Origin: Ancylobacter tetraedralis
GTDB taxonomy: Bacteria > Pseudomonadota > Alphaproteobacteria > Rhizobiales > Xanthobacteraceae
Reading direction: 5' to 3'
Length of the DNA: 64,000 bases
Assembly (NCBI RefSeq): GCF_014195655.1
Contig: NZ_JACICD010000003.1
Location: 62,001-126,000 of the forward strand
Shown: piece after piece, positions 26,701-35,534 of the stretch
Layout: every line of letters begins with the position of its first letter
How positions within the stretch are numbered: the stretch's first letter is position 1
Position numbers and translations under genes: made by a program
The notes under the pieces: generated by a model
What the model was told of the DNA's origin: nothing
Seen by the model: only the letters and a program-made list of their open reading frames with translations
Database searches by the model: none

Positions 26701-29700
26701 TTGCCGTGCTGGTCGAGCCGAGGGTCATGGTTACATTCATGGTCCCGGTCATGGCGGCATTGGACACCGCCGTCACGATGCCGCCACCGCCGCCGATGCT
26801 CTGGGCCACCATGCCGAAAGAGGCATTGCCCGATGTGCGCAGCAAGCCGGTGTTGTTCACCGTGACGCGGCCGCCATTGCCATCGGCACCCGCGGAACGA
26901 CTGCCCAGCGTTCCCTTGACATCGAGCATGTCCGGCCCGAGCGTCACGCCGCCGCCCGCGGTGCCGCCGCCGCCGCCGATCGACTGAGCCAGCATGGCGG
27001 CGGCCGCGGCACCGCTCGTCTCGATGCCGCCATCGTTGCGCGCGGCAGCCGGGCCACCGTTTCCGCCATCGCCGCCGGTGCCGCCAACCTGCATGTCGAG
27101 CGTCAGGGGCAGGGGGATAGGGGACTTGAGCCGCCGGCTGCCGATCGCGCTCTTGAGCGCATTCTTGGCCCGGCTGGCGAAGTCGCCGATAATGTATTCC
27201 ATGGCAGCCGCGCGAGATGACTCGCGTATGGAATCCAGGAAAATCTCAGCGGTGCTCTTCGCGCTGACGGTAGCGTCGTCGTCGTTGTCACGGGCGGCGG
27301 CAAAGGTCGATGGCGGCTTCACCGGGACGGGTCTGGCGGTCGCGTCCGCCGCCGAGCTAAGTGCCGACTTGATCGTCTTGACCGCGAAAGCCGCGTCGCT
27401 GACGCGCTGCTGGAAGAGGCTGTCGGAATCGAGGAAGGAGACCTTCTTGCCGAAGAGCTTGGCGGCGAGGTCATTTCCCTTGATCAGCGCGTCGGCCATC
27501 TTGAGCAGGAAACTGCCGCTCGCACTCGCGCCGGCACTCTTTTCCGTCTTCTGCGGCGTCGCGGCGCCATAGGCCCCGCCATTTCCGCCGCCGCCGCCGA
27601 TGCTCTGGGCGTGAAGTCCGACCGAACCGTCTCCGCTCGTGGAGATGACGGCGCCGGTCGCGTTCGTCGCCGTGACAGCGCCGCCGTCTCCGCCCTTGCC
27701 GCCGCTGCCGCCGACGCCAATCCTTGCGGAGAACGACGTCTTGCCGCCCGAGACATAACCACCGCCGTTGCCACCGCCGCCGCCGACGCTTTGTGCCAGC
27801 ATGCCTGTCGAGGATTCGCGCCGCGTGGTGATGCTGCCGAGGTTGTCGGCCGTCACCTCGCCGCCGTTTCCGCCGCCGCCGCCGCTGCCGCCCACGCTAA
27901 CGTTGATGCCCAGCGAGGCGCCCGTCGGAACCGCGTCGGAAAGCGTCGAGAGGATCTCGCCCTGCTTGATGCCGGTGGACGAGGTGGCCTTTCCGGACCC
28001 GCCATTGCCACCGCCGCCGCCGATGCTGACCGCCTGGACACCGGGCGCGAACTCACCGGAGGTTTCGATCTTGCCGCCATTGCTGACGCGGACGGCTCCG
28101 CCGCCGCCGCCGCCGCCTCCCGAGCCGCCGACCCCGATGGTGACCCCGACATTCGCCGTGACCCCGAGCATTTCCGCGAGTGCGCTGGCCGTCGCGCCGT
28201 TGCCGCCGCCGCCGCCGATGCTGCTGGCGAGCAGGCCGATGGAGTTGTCGCCGGAGGTGGTCACGTCGGCGAGATTGAGCAGGTTGACCCCGCCGCCGGA
28301 GCCGCCATTGCCGCCGGCGCCGCCAATGGCGAATGTCACGCCCCCGGCCACTACGCCGGGCAGCCCGACGGCGGCGGTATAGGACGAGGCGTCGCCGCCG
28401 CGTCCGCCGCCGCCGCCGATGCTGCTCGCCTCGATGCCATGAGACGTATTTCCGGCGGTGCTTATGTCCGAGGTGTTGATGACACTGACCAGATCGCCTC
28501 TGCCGCCGTCGCCACCGCTTCCGCCGATGCCGATGGTGATGGCGATAGGCGCGCCCGGCGCCTTCGCGGCGGCGATTCCGCCCACGCCGCCGCCCCCACC
28601 GATGCTCTGGGCGACGATGCCGCTGGCATTGTCGCCGGTCGTCTCGATTTGTCCGCGGCTGTCGTAGGAGGGAAGGATCTCGACGACCCCGCCATTGCCG
28701 CCGGCCCCGCCCGCGCCGGCCCCGCCCCCGCCGGCGCCGCCCGAACTGGAGCCGGATGTGACGCGCGTGGCGGCCCCGAGCAGCACGGAGAAGGCCGTCG
28801 CGGAATCGCCGCCCGCACCGCCGCCGCCGCCCACGCTCTGCGCCAGAATGCCATGCGCACTGGCTCCCGACGTGGAGATCGTGCCCGCATTCCTGATCTG
28901 GACGTTGCCCCCGTTGCCGCCGGAGCCGCCTTGGCCGGCCTCGCCGTCGAGCGACAGGCCGATCAGCGAACCGCCGGCGCCGCCGCCGGTATAAGAGCCG
29001 GGCCTTATGTCCTCCGTCTGCAGCGCTCCAAGGGCCGAGCCGCCGCCGAGGCTTTGGGCGGCAATGCCAACGGAGCCCTTGCCGGCCGTCCTTACCTCGC
29101 CCGTATTGACGACGTCCACCTTGCCGCCATTTCCCGCATTGCCGCCATTTCCGGCGGAACCGACATGAATGCCCGTGGAATCGTTGCCGACACCGCCGAC
29201 ACCGCCCATCGACGCTGCGGAGACGCCGAAGGAATAGTCCTGCCGGGTGTCGATCGAGCCGGCCTGACCGACGCTGACGCGGCCGCCATTGCCGCCATTC
29301 GCGCCGGACCCGCCCGTGGCGTCGCCGATCTGGATGCCGAGCGGGACGTAGACCTGATCGCCGCCGTGACCGCCCACCGACTGAAGCAGCAATCCGGCCG
29401 AGCCGCTGCCGTTCGTGGCGATGAGGCCGGAATTGGCGAGCCGGACCTCCCCGCCATCGCCGCCGCGGGTGAGAACCTCGTCATGCTTGCGGCCGCCGTC
29501 GAGCCCCGATCCACCGATGGATTCGAGCACCACGGCGTGGGCGCCCTTGCCATGGGTGATCACGGACGCCTCCGCCCGGATGGTGACGTCCACCTTATTG
29601 CCGTTGGCACCGGCATATTCGCCGGCATCGGCGGGCTTCGCGAAGGCGAAGGGGACATAGAACTGGCCGTCATACGGCTGGTTGCGACCCGACTGTCCGC

Positions 29701-30280
29701 CCTTGGAGCGTGCCCAGACACCAAAGAAATTGTCTCCCTTGGTGCTGATATCCGCACCAAGGTCGAGCGTGACCGTTCCGGCTCGGCCTCCCTTGCCAAT
29801 CCCCGGGGTTCCGACCCGCCCGTCGCCGCCGATCGAATAGAGGTAAACGAGCGCGGCGTTCTGCGACTGGCTACCGTCGCCCTTGAACGTGCCGAGAAGG
29901 GCCAGCCAGACGTTGCCGGCATTGCCGCCCGCCTTGCCCGCCGATGCGAAACTCGACGCGTAGATACCGCTGCTGGTGAGGGGAGCGCCCAAGGCTCCGT
30001 TGCCGCCTCGCGAGCCTATTTCCACCGCCGTGGTGGACGCAGGCGACAGCATTCGGAACGCCAGCCCTCGCGTCAGTGACCCGGCAGATGCGCCCTCCGT
30101 GGAATCGACCGGCTGGCCTGCAAGGATGGTAAATTCCCTGCCGTCCGCTCCGCTGACAACATCGCGAAGGACTGGATCCGCAGCGTGGGCGACCCGCCAG
30201 GGTGTCAAACAGGCGGACAGCGCGATAACGCTGACGCAGACGAGAAAGTTGGTGCGGGTGAGTTTATGAGAGCCACTCAT
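23783..30280 (-). CDS. Giant glycine-rich autotransporter (type Va secretion)
   Basis: 2165 residues. Signal peptide with extended n-region (TNFLVCVSVIALSACLTPWRVAHA), then a passenger of roughly 1500 residues built of about 35-60-residue repeats centred on AQSIGGGGGxGG and TSGDxSxGLxA, predicted as an elongated beta-helix. Residues about 907-1062 form a glycine-poor, charged, probably helical insertion (FLLKMADALIKGNDLAAKLFG; AMEYIIGDFASRAKNALKSA). A second insertion of about 60 residues occurs near 1231-1294. A less repetitive stalk (1540-1870) precedes a C-terminal 12-strand barrel (about 1880-2165) ending in the outer-membrane signature LRFSVRF with terminal Phe. The ATG at 30280 follows GGAGGA; a GTG three bases earlier is equally placed. 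Probably a surface adhesin or biofilm factor. No protease or esterase motif was seen. Confidence 0.93.
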   Translation of the reverse strand: MSGSHKLTRTNFLVCVSVIALSACLTPWRVAHAADPVLRDVVSGADGREFTILAGQPVDSTEGASAGSLTRGLAFRMLSPASTTAVEIGSRGGNGALGAPLTSSGIYASSFASAGKAGGNAGNVWLALLGTFKGDGSQSQNAALVYLYSIGGDGRVGTPGIGKGGRAGTVTLDLGADISTKGDNFFGVWARSKGGQSGRNQPYDGQFYVPFAFAKPADAGEYAGANGNKVDVTIRAEASVITHGKGAHAVVLESIGGSGLDGGRKHDEVLTRGGDGGEVRLANSGLIATNGSGSAGLLLQSVGGHGGDQVYVPLGIQIGDATGGSGANGGNGGRVSVGQAGSIDTRQDYSFGVSAASMGGVGGVGNDSTGIHVGSAGNGGNAGNGGKVDVVNTGEVRTAGKGSVGIAAQSLGGGSALGALQTEDIRPGSYTGGGAGGSLIGLSLDGEAGQGGSGGNGGNVQIRNAGTISTSGASAHGILAQSVGGGGGAGGDSATAFSVLLGAATRVTSGSSSGGAGGGGAGAGGAGGNGGVVEILPSYDSRGQIETTGDNASGIVAQSIGGGGGVGGIAAAKAPGAPIAITIGIGGSGGDGGRGDLVSVINTSDISTAGNTSHGIEASSIGGGGGRGGDASSYTAAVGLPGVVAGGVTFAIGGAGGNGGSGGGVNLLNLADVTTSGDNSIGLLASSIGGGGGNGATASALAEMLGVTANVGVTIGVGGSGGGGGGGGAVRVSNGGKIETSGEFAPGVQAVSIGGGGGNGGSGKATSSTGIKQGEILSTLSDAVPTGASLGINVSVGGSGGGGGNGGEVTADNLGSITTRRESSTGMLAQSVGGGGGNGGGYVSGGKTSFSARIGVGGSGGKGGDGGAVTATNATGAVISTSGDGSVGLHAQSIGGGGGNGGAYGAATPQKTEKSAGASASGSFLLKMADALIKGNDLAAKLFGKKVSFLDSDSLFQQRVSDAAFAVKTIKSALSSAADATARPVPVKPPSTFAAARDNDDDATVSAKSTAEIFLDSIRESSRAAAMEYIIGDFASRAKNALKSAIGSRRLKSPIPLPLTLDMQVGGTGGDGGNGGPAAARNDGGIETSGAAAAAMLAQSIGGGGGTAGGGVTLGPDMLDVKGTLGSRSAGADGNGGRVTVNNTGLLRTSGNASFGMVAQSIGGGGGIVTAVSNAAMTGTMNVTMTLGSTSTAMANGGDVAVSNTGAIATSGRDAHGIVAQSIGGGGGMYIVNRQSVLGAEALATSETEAQALSDLEDILALAAERTGNADIDLRASLAAAAASEVPSASVKAQFGGIGANRTDAFGGSGANVSVEYLGSIRTTGVGAIGIVGQSIGGGGGLGADASGLSTPVHFELSFGGVPLAVNDTPASGDGGSVSLSFGKGASIVTKGAGAHGVLLQSIGGGGGYGGVGTGTISRASLAESVADVDWRDVGLRTASYGNGGDISVGMARWPNGPMSIETSGARAHGLYIQSLAGGGGAAFDVNGANVAPVTDTAGQPAVVDYIYAPFTANGSPYVYDPGAVYGVAASLLGVGHAGRVSIDTQGTINATGRDAYGIFVQNGRQKTDGSIDPRVPGWSGTVSIRNEGTIWGGSGTGAGIRIDGAGSNSITVPWNSALGAKSGVAIISRLGTTTITNAGLIEGDVLLSSSASNPFVNEANGTYRSRAGKGTLDLGLTGLFTNRGTLDIGGIGRVSDLSVSSRALLGGQMLADVRSTAKGITSADLLSVYNLTFDGVNIRPSAVDGLLPGSYRVIEWLMKSGSGAPTVTNYGGVPISWNSGIQRNAVILTPSANFLTPDTANWNANERNLAATYQTAWNASSSGEAPVFAQLANLTSAGSYRQAMDSLSSEEQLSPATTQTLAARGAMNAALSCPIFVDNSVMITESECAWARVTGSRIHASDNAVADGFTQTGVTMRLGAQWEVADNWFMGVTGAYTNTSLDSNDGYTRTDGDSGDLAVSIKHQVGPWLFAASAEASFGVFDTTRYFNFESASPSDTSTSNIWTAGLRLRAAYELPLPNESFYLRPYVDLDAIYTHMPGYQVGLSAGSHLNVGTLQDWTFALTPALEFGARIDLDDGSWLRPYAMAGMTFLFENDTSVTASFDTALAQGIDFTTQSPLPDTLFDIGAGLQFMSNDTYELRGEYRAQIGSDYLGQEASLRFSVRF
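25900..29950 (-). repeat. Degenerate protein-coding tandem repeats in autotransporter passenger
   Basis: The DNA repeats G/C-rich words such as ccgccgccgccgatgct at intervals of roughly 100-200 nt, each coding for SIGGGGG. Copies diverge enough that selection seems to act on the protein motif. The homopurine/homopyrimidine bias leaves the opposite strand open over thousands of bases, producing spurious long ORFs. Confidence 0.7.
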
Positions 30281-31455
30281 CACCAGCCATTCCTCCATCT
30301 TCGCCATTGGCGGACACAGGATGCCCTTCATGGGCTCCCTTGGGTGACGTCTCATGATGTGATTGCATTCGCAAGACTGATGATCTTCAAGAGCGCGATT
30401 CTCTGGAGCCTTGCAATCGAAGTGCCACAGGCGCAGCATTCTGCGTGTCCGCAGGTGCGGCTTGTTGTTCGCGATGCATGGCCGATCATTGTGGGGTAAA
30501 GTTCCACCCGGCAGTTCGGGTGGACTACACTAGAAGGATCCTTAGCGGCGGAGTTTAACCATAGGTCTGACCATCGGACCTTCTCGGACCGTCCGCCCAG
30601 CGAATACGACCGGGCCGACATGAACAGGCTTTTACAGCTTGGGTAGCGGCCTGCGACCGCACGCCTTTAGCCGGCTGTCTTTATGTTCGATTCTTCCGCA
30701 ATTCTATCGACGAGGCGCCGTGCCGTGCCGCAGCGCGATGTCGAGCCGTTCCGGGGCGGCTTCCAGCGCCGCGATCCGGTCGATCGGCGGCGGCATCGGC
30801 GAGATGTCGTGGCCGTTCGCGTCGGGCGTCGCCAATATGAGTTCGCCCGAGGGCACGAAGATCGCGCAGCACCCGCCATGGAGCCCGCCGCTGCGTGCCC
30901 GCGGCACATCGCTATGCCCCTCGCTTGCGCCCTCGCCCTGTTGCAGGATGGGGATGCCGCCCTGCGCGGCGGGCTCCCAAAGCCGCAGCCGCACATCGTT
31001 GGGACCATCGAAGACCGCCTGCTTCTGTAACGGCATGCCCCGGCTCACCCTCCAAATGTCTCACCTCTGGCGCATGAATGGCGGGGCCGGGCGCAGGGGT
31101 TCATGTTGGATTTCGGCCAACCTCTTTTCGTTTCCGCCATACCCGCCGGCTCAGGCCTATGGGCCAGGCGGCAGGCGCGGAAAACCGCGACGCGGCAGTC
31201 CCTTCGCGGCACAGATCGCCTCCATTCCGATCACGGTCTCGATCTTCGCAGCGACCGGCTGGATCGATGACGCATCGGCAACAGCACGGATGGCGACAGG
31301 CGTTCCGCGCGGCGTAGACTTGGCGGGTGAGCATACACTTGCTGACCTGTTCCATTGACGGGGTGTCGCCCAGCTTTGCACGAGCGCGGGCTGGACGGTG
31401 GTTCGAAACCCGTTCGGTTTCCGAGCGTGTGGCTTGATTGCGGGATACACGCCTG
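30281..31455. other. Long intergenic stretch with no secure gene
   Basis: The part next to 30280 must hold the autotransporter promoter. An 8-bp inverted repeat TCCACCCG / CGGGTGGA (30503-30510, 30517-30524, 6-nt loop) lies inside it. From about 30680 to 31440 several frames are open on both strands but none has a recognisable domain. The segment is probably eroded DNA at the accessory-region edge. Confidence 0.5.
30704..31036 (-). other. Possible degraded ORF, unknown
   Basis: From the ATG at 31036 the frame gives about 110 residues including QAVFDGPNDVRLRLWEP, CCAIFVPSGELILATPD and IDRIAALEAAPERLDIALRHG, which look protein-like. The natural continuation (RRLVDRIAEESNIKTAG) lies in another frame that ends at 30667, suggesting a frameshift near 30710. 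I do not recognise the family and there is no well-placed ribosome site. It may be a relic. Confidence 0.25.
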
Positions 31456-33339
31456 ATGAAACCCTTGCTGCTCGATCGCCTCAACATCGCGCTTCTGGCC
31501 ATTGCCGGGCTCGGCCTCGTCGCGGGCCTTGCCCTGCTGCTCGGCGGGCAGGCCCATCTCGCCAAACTGGCATGGACGGCGGGCGTCGCCCCGGTGCTGG
31601 CGGCGCTGGTGGTCGAGATCGTTCGTAGCCTTGCAAAGGGCGAGGTCGGGCTGGACATCGTCGCCGCCCTGTCGATGTCGGCCGCCTTGCTGGTCGGCGA
31701 GACGCTCGCGGCGGCCGTGGTCGCGCTGATGTATTCCGGCGGCACCTTCCTGGAGAGCTTCGCCGAGGGCCGTGCGCGGCGCGAGATGACCGATCTTCTG
31801 TCGCGCGTGCCAAGGACCGCGACGCGCAAGCGCGGCGGGGCGCTTGAGGACGTGCCGCTTGACGAGATCGAGCCCGGCGACCTTGTTCTGATCCGGCAGG
31901 GCGACATCGCGCCCGTCGACGGCACGGTCGAGAACGACCGCGCGATGCTCGACCAGTCGGCACTGACGGGCGAATCCATGCCCGTGCGGCTGGAGCGTGG
32001 CCAGGAGGTGATGAGCGGCTCGACCAATGCGGGTGACGCGTTCGATCTCCGGGTCAGCCGCCGCGCGGCCAACAGCACCTATGCCGGCATCGTCCGGCTG
32101 GTCGAGGCGGCACAGCATTCCAAGGCGCCGATGGCCCGGCTGGCGGACCGTTACTCGCTGCTGTTTCTGGCCGTCACGCTGGCGCTGGCAACGGCGGCCT
32201 GGTGGTTCACCGGCGATCCGATCCGCGCGGTGGCGGTTCTGGTGGTCGCCACCCCCTGTCCGCTGATCCTCGCCGTTCCTGTCGCGCTGGTGGCCGGCCT
32301 GTCGCGTGCCGCCCATTTCGGGGTGCTGATCAAGGGCGCGAAGCCGCTGGAATCGCTGGCGCGGATCCGGACGCTGATCCTCGACAAGACCGGCACCTTG
32401 ACCGACGGGCGGCCGCAGGTGGTCTCGATCGACACGCTCGGCGCCTTGACCGAGGACGAGGTTCTGGCTTTCGCCGCCGCGCTGGATCAGGCCTCGAAAC
32501 ATCCCATCGCGCAGGCCATCGTTGCGGCGGCCCGGGCGCGCGGTGCCGTGCTGCCGCTCCCGGAGCAGATCGTGGAGACCGCGGGAGACGGCGTCAGCGG
32601 CATCATCAACGGCCGCAGGGTCGTGGTCGGCGGCGTGGGTTTCGTCGCCTCGCAGATCGGCACGGCCGAACCTGAAGGCGCGATCCGCAATGCTGGATCG
32701 GTCGTGGTGGCGCTCGCGGTAGACGGCAAGCTGATGGGCCATCTGGTCATGGCCGATGCGCTGCGGGCCGGCATCGCCGACCTGTTCGCCGAGCTGCGCC
32801 GACTGGGCATCCGCCGTATCCTGCTGGCGACGGGGGATCGCCGGGCGGTGGCGGAAGCCGTCACCGCCGGGCTTCGCCTCGACGCCATCCGCGCGGACCT
32901 GGCTCCGGACGAGAAGGTTGGGGTGGTCCTCGCCGAGCGCGCGAATGGCCCGGTCATGATGGTGGGCGACGGGGTCAACGATGCTCCCGCGCTGGCCGCC
33001 GCCGATATCGGGGTCGCCATGGGCGCGCGCGGTGCGGCCGCCTCGGCCGAGGCGGCCGATGTCGTCCTGCTGGTCGATCAGTTGGACCGGCTGCTGCCGG
33101 GGATGGACATCGCCCAGCGCTCTCGCCGCATCGCGCTCCAAAGCGTCGTGGTCGGGATTGGGCTGTCGATACTGGGCATGGTGGCGGCGGCGCTGGGATA
33201 TCTCACCCCCGTGCAGGGCGCCCTGCTGCAGGAAGTGATCGACGTCGCGGTCATCCTCAACGCGCTGCGGGCGCTCCGGATCGTGCCGGAACCGGCCGGG
33301 CGACCCGCGCCCGCGCTTCCCGAGGCCTCATCCCGCTGA
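31456..33339 (+). CDS. P1B-type heavy-metal-translocating ATPase
   Basis: 627 residues, short: no N-terminal CxxC metal-binding domain. Present in order are LTGESMPV (actuator), ATPCPLILAVPVAL in the metal-binding membrane helix (Cys about residue 268), DKTGTLTDG with the phosphorylated Asp about residue 310, KHPIAQAI (nucleotide-binding HP), MADALRAG and MVGDGVNDAPALAAADIGVAMG. The intramembrane motif is TPCP rather than CPC (Cu/Zn) or SPC (Co), which places it outside the best-known subclasses, near the small P1B-5-type group linked to Ni/Fe. Metal specificity is uncertain. The ATG at 31456 is chosen; a TTG six codons upstream is possible. Confidence 0.9.
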   Translation: MKPLLLDRLNIALLAIAGLGLVAGLALLLGGQAHLAKLAWTAGVAPVLAALVVEIVRSLAKGEVGLDIVAALSMSAALLVGETLAAAVVALMYSGGTFLESFAEGRARREMTDLLSRVPRTATRKRGGALEDVPLDEIEPGDLVLIRQGDIAPVDGTVENDRAMLDQSALTGESMPVRLERGQEVMSGSTNAGDAFDLRVSRRAANSTYAGIVRLVEAAQHSKAPMARLADRYSLLFLAVTLALATAAWWFTGDPIRAVAVLVVATPCPLILAVPVALVAGLSRAAHFGVLIKGAKPLESLARIRTLILDKTGTLTDGRPQVVSIDTLGALTEDEVLAFAAALDQASKHPIAQAIVAAARARGAVLPLPEQIVETAGDGVSGIINGRRVVVGGVGFVASQIGTAEPEGAIRNAGSVVVALAVDGKLMGHLVMADALRAGIADLFAELRRLGIRRILLATGDRRAVAEAVTAGLRLDAIRADLAPDEKVGVVLAERANGPVMMVGDGVNDAPALAAADIGVAMGARGAAASAEAADVVLLVDQLDRLLPGMDIAQRSRRIALQSVVVGIGLSILGMVAAALGYLTPVQGALLQEVIDVAVILNALRALRIVPEPAGRPAPALPEASSR

Positions 33340-33451
33340 CCCGTCCGCCCCGGACCCGGATCCACGCCCCTCATCGATGGTGTCCGGGTTGCCTCGCAGC
33401 GCAGGATGCGGCCGTGGGCGCGCGAGCGTGAGCGGGGCGCCGAGCCGACGT

Positions 33452-33480
33452 CTTGAAACTCTCTCGCGTTCTTGCCATGT
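33452..33480 (+). promoter_or_regulatory. Sigma-32 (RpoH) heat-shock promoter of htpG
   Basis: CTTGAAA (33452-33458), 14-nt spacer, TGCCATGT (33473-33480), compared with the known consensus CTTGAAA-N13-15-CCCCATNT. The -35 is a perfect match and the -10 matches at 6 of 8. It lies 34 nt upstream of the htpG ATG. Confidence 0.75.
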
Positions 33481-33514
33481 CACGGCCTGAGTTTCCCTCG
33501 AACAGCGTGCCGCC

Positions 33515-35407
33515 ATGACGACAGAGACCACCGAGAACCGCCCTTTCGAGGCCGATGTTTCCCGCCTGCTGCACATGATGGTGCACTCGGTCTATTCCGA
33601 CCGCGACGTGTTCCTGCGCGAACTCGTCTCCAACGCCGCCGATGCCTGCGAGAAGCTGCGCTACGAGGCGATCGCCAGCCCCGCGCTGCTGGGCGACGAT
33701 CCCAGGCTCGCCATCACCATCGCCGCCGACCCGGAGGCCAACACGCTCGCCATCGCCGATAACGGCATCGGCATGAGCCGGGACGAGATGATCGAGGCGC
33801 TCGGCACTATCGCCCGCTCCGGCACGCGCGGCTTCATGGATCGCATCGCGGAGGTCGAGGGCCAGGACGGCGCCAAGCGGGGCGCGCAGCTCATCGGCCA
33901 GTTCGGCGTGGGCTTCTATTCCGCCTTCATGGTGGCCTCGAAAGTCGAGGTCGTCAGCCGCCGCGCCGGCGCCTCGGAGGCCTGGGTGTGGGCCTCGGAT
34001 GGCAAGGGCGAATATTCCGTCGCCCCCGTCGCTCTGGAGGAGGCCCCCGTGCGCGGCACGCGGGTGCTGCTGCACCTCACCGACGACGCCAAATCTTATG
34101 CCGAGCGCTGGACGCTGGAGCGCATCGTCAAGGAACAGTCCGGCCATGTGCCGGTGCCGATCACGCTGGTCGAGAAGCCGGGCGCGGAAGCCGCCTCGCT
34201 CTCCGACGGCGCCGCGCTGTGGACCAAGTCCAAGTCGGACATCAGCGCGCAGGACTACACCGATTTCTACCGCAGCGTTGCCGGCCAGTATGACGAGCCG
34301 GCACTCACCGTGCATTTCCGCGCGGAGGGCCGTTTCGAGTACACCGCGCTTGCCTTCATCCCCGGTGCGCGGCCGTTCGACCTGTTCGATGCCGACCGCA
34401 AGGGTCGCATCAAGCTTTATGTGAAGCGCGTCTTCATCACCGACGATGCCGAATTGCTGCCGCGTTACCTGCGCTTCGTGCGCGGCGTGGTCGACAGCGC
34501 CGACCTGCCGCTCAACGTCTCGCGCGAGATGATTCAGGACAGCCCGCTGCTCGGCGCGATCAAGAAGGGCGTGACCAACCGCGTGATTTCCGAACTCGCC
34601 AAGCTGGCCGAGCAGGATGGCGAGGCCTTCGGCAAGGTTTGGGAGAATTTCGGCGCGGTCATCAAGGAAGGCCTCTACGAGGATTTCGAGCGCCGCGAGC
34701 AACTGCTCGGCCTTGCCCGCTTCAAGACCACCGCCTCGGGCGAGGGCACGCGCAGCCTCAAGGATTATGTGGCCGTGCTGCGCGAGAACCAGACGGCGAT
34801 CTATTACATAGCCGGCGACGATGCCGCCCGCATTGCCAGCTCGCCGCATCTGGAAGGCTTCCGCGCCCGCGGCATCGAGGTTCTGCTGCTGGCCGATCCG
34901 GTCGATGCCTTCTGGGTGGCGAGCGGGCTCGACCATGAGGGCAAGCCGTTCAAGTCGGTGACGCAGGGCGCCGCCGATCTCGGCCTCATACCGCTGCTGG
35001 ACAGCGATACGCCGCCCCCGGCCGAGGCCAGCGCGGAAGTGACGGCGCTCATCGCGGCGATCAAGGAAACGCTCGCGGAAGACGTGGCGGATGTGCGCGC
35101 CTCCGACCGCCTGACCGACAGCGCGGTGTGCCTCATCGCCGCCGAGAGCGGGCCGGACCGGCAGTTCGAGCGCATGCTCGCCGCCGCCGGCCGCATCGGC
35201 AGCGCCGCCAAGCCGATCCTCGAGGTGAACCCCCGTCACGCCATGATCGCGAGCCTCGCGGCGACGTCGGACGAGGCGGTGAAGGCCGATGTCGCGCATC
35301 TGCTGCTCGACACCGCCCGGGTGCTCGACGGCGAGAAGCCGACCGACGCCAATGCCTTCGCCACGAGACTTGGCCGGCTGATCGCCCGCGGCCTCACGGC
35401 CTCCTGA
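33515..35407 (+). CDS. htpG: Hsp90-family molecular chaperone HtpG
   Basis: 630 residues. GHKL ATPase motifs are clear: RELVSNAADACEKLR with the catalytic Glu, ADNGIGM, GTIARSGTRGF and GQFGVGFYSAF. LPLNVSREMIQDSPLL is the middle-domain signature. The C-terminal dimerisation domain is complete. Cytosolic ATP-dependent chaperone, preceded by a near-consensus sigma-32 promoter and followed by a strong terminator, so it is a single-gene heat-shock unit. Confidence 0.97.
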   Translation: MTTETTENRPFEADVSRLLHMMVHSVYSDRDVFLRELVSNAADACEKLRYEAIASPALLGDDPRLAITIAADPEANTLAIADNGIGMSRDEMIEALGTIARSGTRGFMDRIAEVEGQDGAKRGAQLIGQFGVGFYSAFMVASKVEVVSRRAGASEAWVWASDGKGEYSVAPVALEEAPVRGTRVLLHLTDDAKSYAERWTLERIVKEQSGHVPVPITLVEKPGAEAASLSDGAALWTKSKSDISAQDYTDFYRSVAGQYDEPALTVHFRAEGRFEYTALAFIPGARPFDLFDADRKGRIKLYVKRVFITDDAELLPRYLRFVRGVVDSADLPLNVSREMIQDSPLLGAIKKGVTNRVISELAKLAEQDGEAFGKVWENFGAVIKEGLYEDFERREQLLGLARFKTTASGEGTRSLKDYVAVLRENQTAIYYIAGDDAARIASSPHLEGFRARGIEVLLLADPVDAFWVASGLDHEGKPFKSVTQGAADLGLIPLLDSDTPPPAEASAEVTALIAAIKETLAEDVADVRASDRLTDSAVCLIAAESGPDRQFERMLAAAGRIGSAAKPILEVNPRHAMIASLAATSDEAVKADVAHLLLDTARVLDGEKPTDANAFATRLGRLIARGLTAS

Positions 35408-35412
35408 AGCCG

Positions 35413-35450
35413 GGCCCGATCCGCCTGGAGTGGGCGGATCGGGCCTTCTT
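35413..35450 (+). terminator. htpG intrinsic terminator
   Basis: Perfect 13-bp arms GGCCCGATCCGCC / GGCGGATCGGGCC (35413-35425, 35433-35445) with a 7-nt loop, followed by TTCTT. It starts 6 nt after the htpG stop. Confidence 0.85.
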
Positions 35451-35534
35451 GTCCAGCGGGGAGGGGGCTCCGCCGGATATCGGCTCGCCAGGGCGCACGG
35501 GCGGCAACAGCCCGATGGGCGGCGGCGGGGTAGG

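Noticed and set aside
25900-29950. Repeated ccgccgccg words resembling a CRISPR or minisatellite array
   Set aside because: The words code in frame for SIGGGGG repeats, spacing is irregular and there are no unique spacers between identical direct repeats.
27611-30079. Open frame of 822 codons on the plus strand opposite the autotransporter
   Set aside because: It is a shadow of the G-rich repeat coding; composition is Ala/Asp/Arg-rich with no domain, and the minus-strand frame has signal peptide, repeats and barrel.
30181-30280. Lipobox-like LSAC in the autotransporter signal, suggesting a lipoprotein
   Set aside because: The hydrophobic stretch continues to a good signal-peptidase I site (VAHA), and autotransporters are not normally lipidated; kept as ordinary signal peptide.
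31101-32078. Minus-strand frame of 325 codons overlapping the metal ATPase
   Set aside because: Overlaps a well-supported P-type ATPase on the other strand and lacks any domain or start signal.
13306-33515. A direct repeat of the tRNA-Ser 3' end that would mark the far edge of a genomic island
   Set aside because: Reading by eye I found no second copy of the T-arm/acceptor sequence; a stretch near 31400 (GGTTCGAAACCCG) shares only a few bases. A computed search would be needed.
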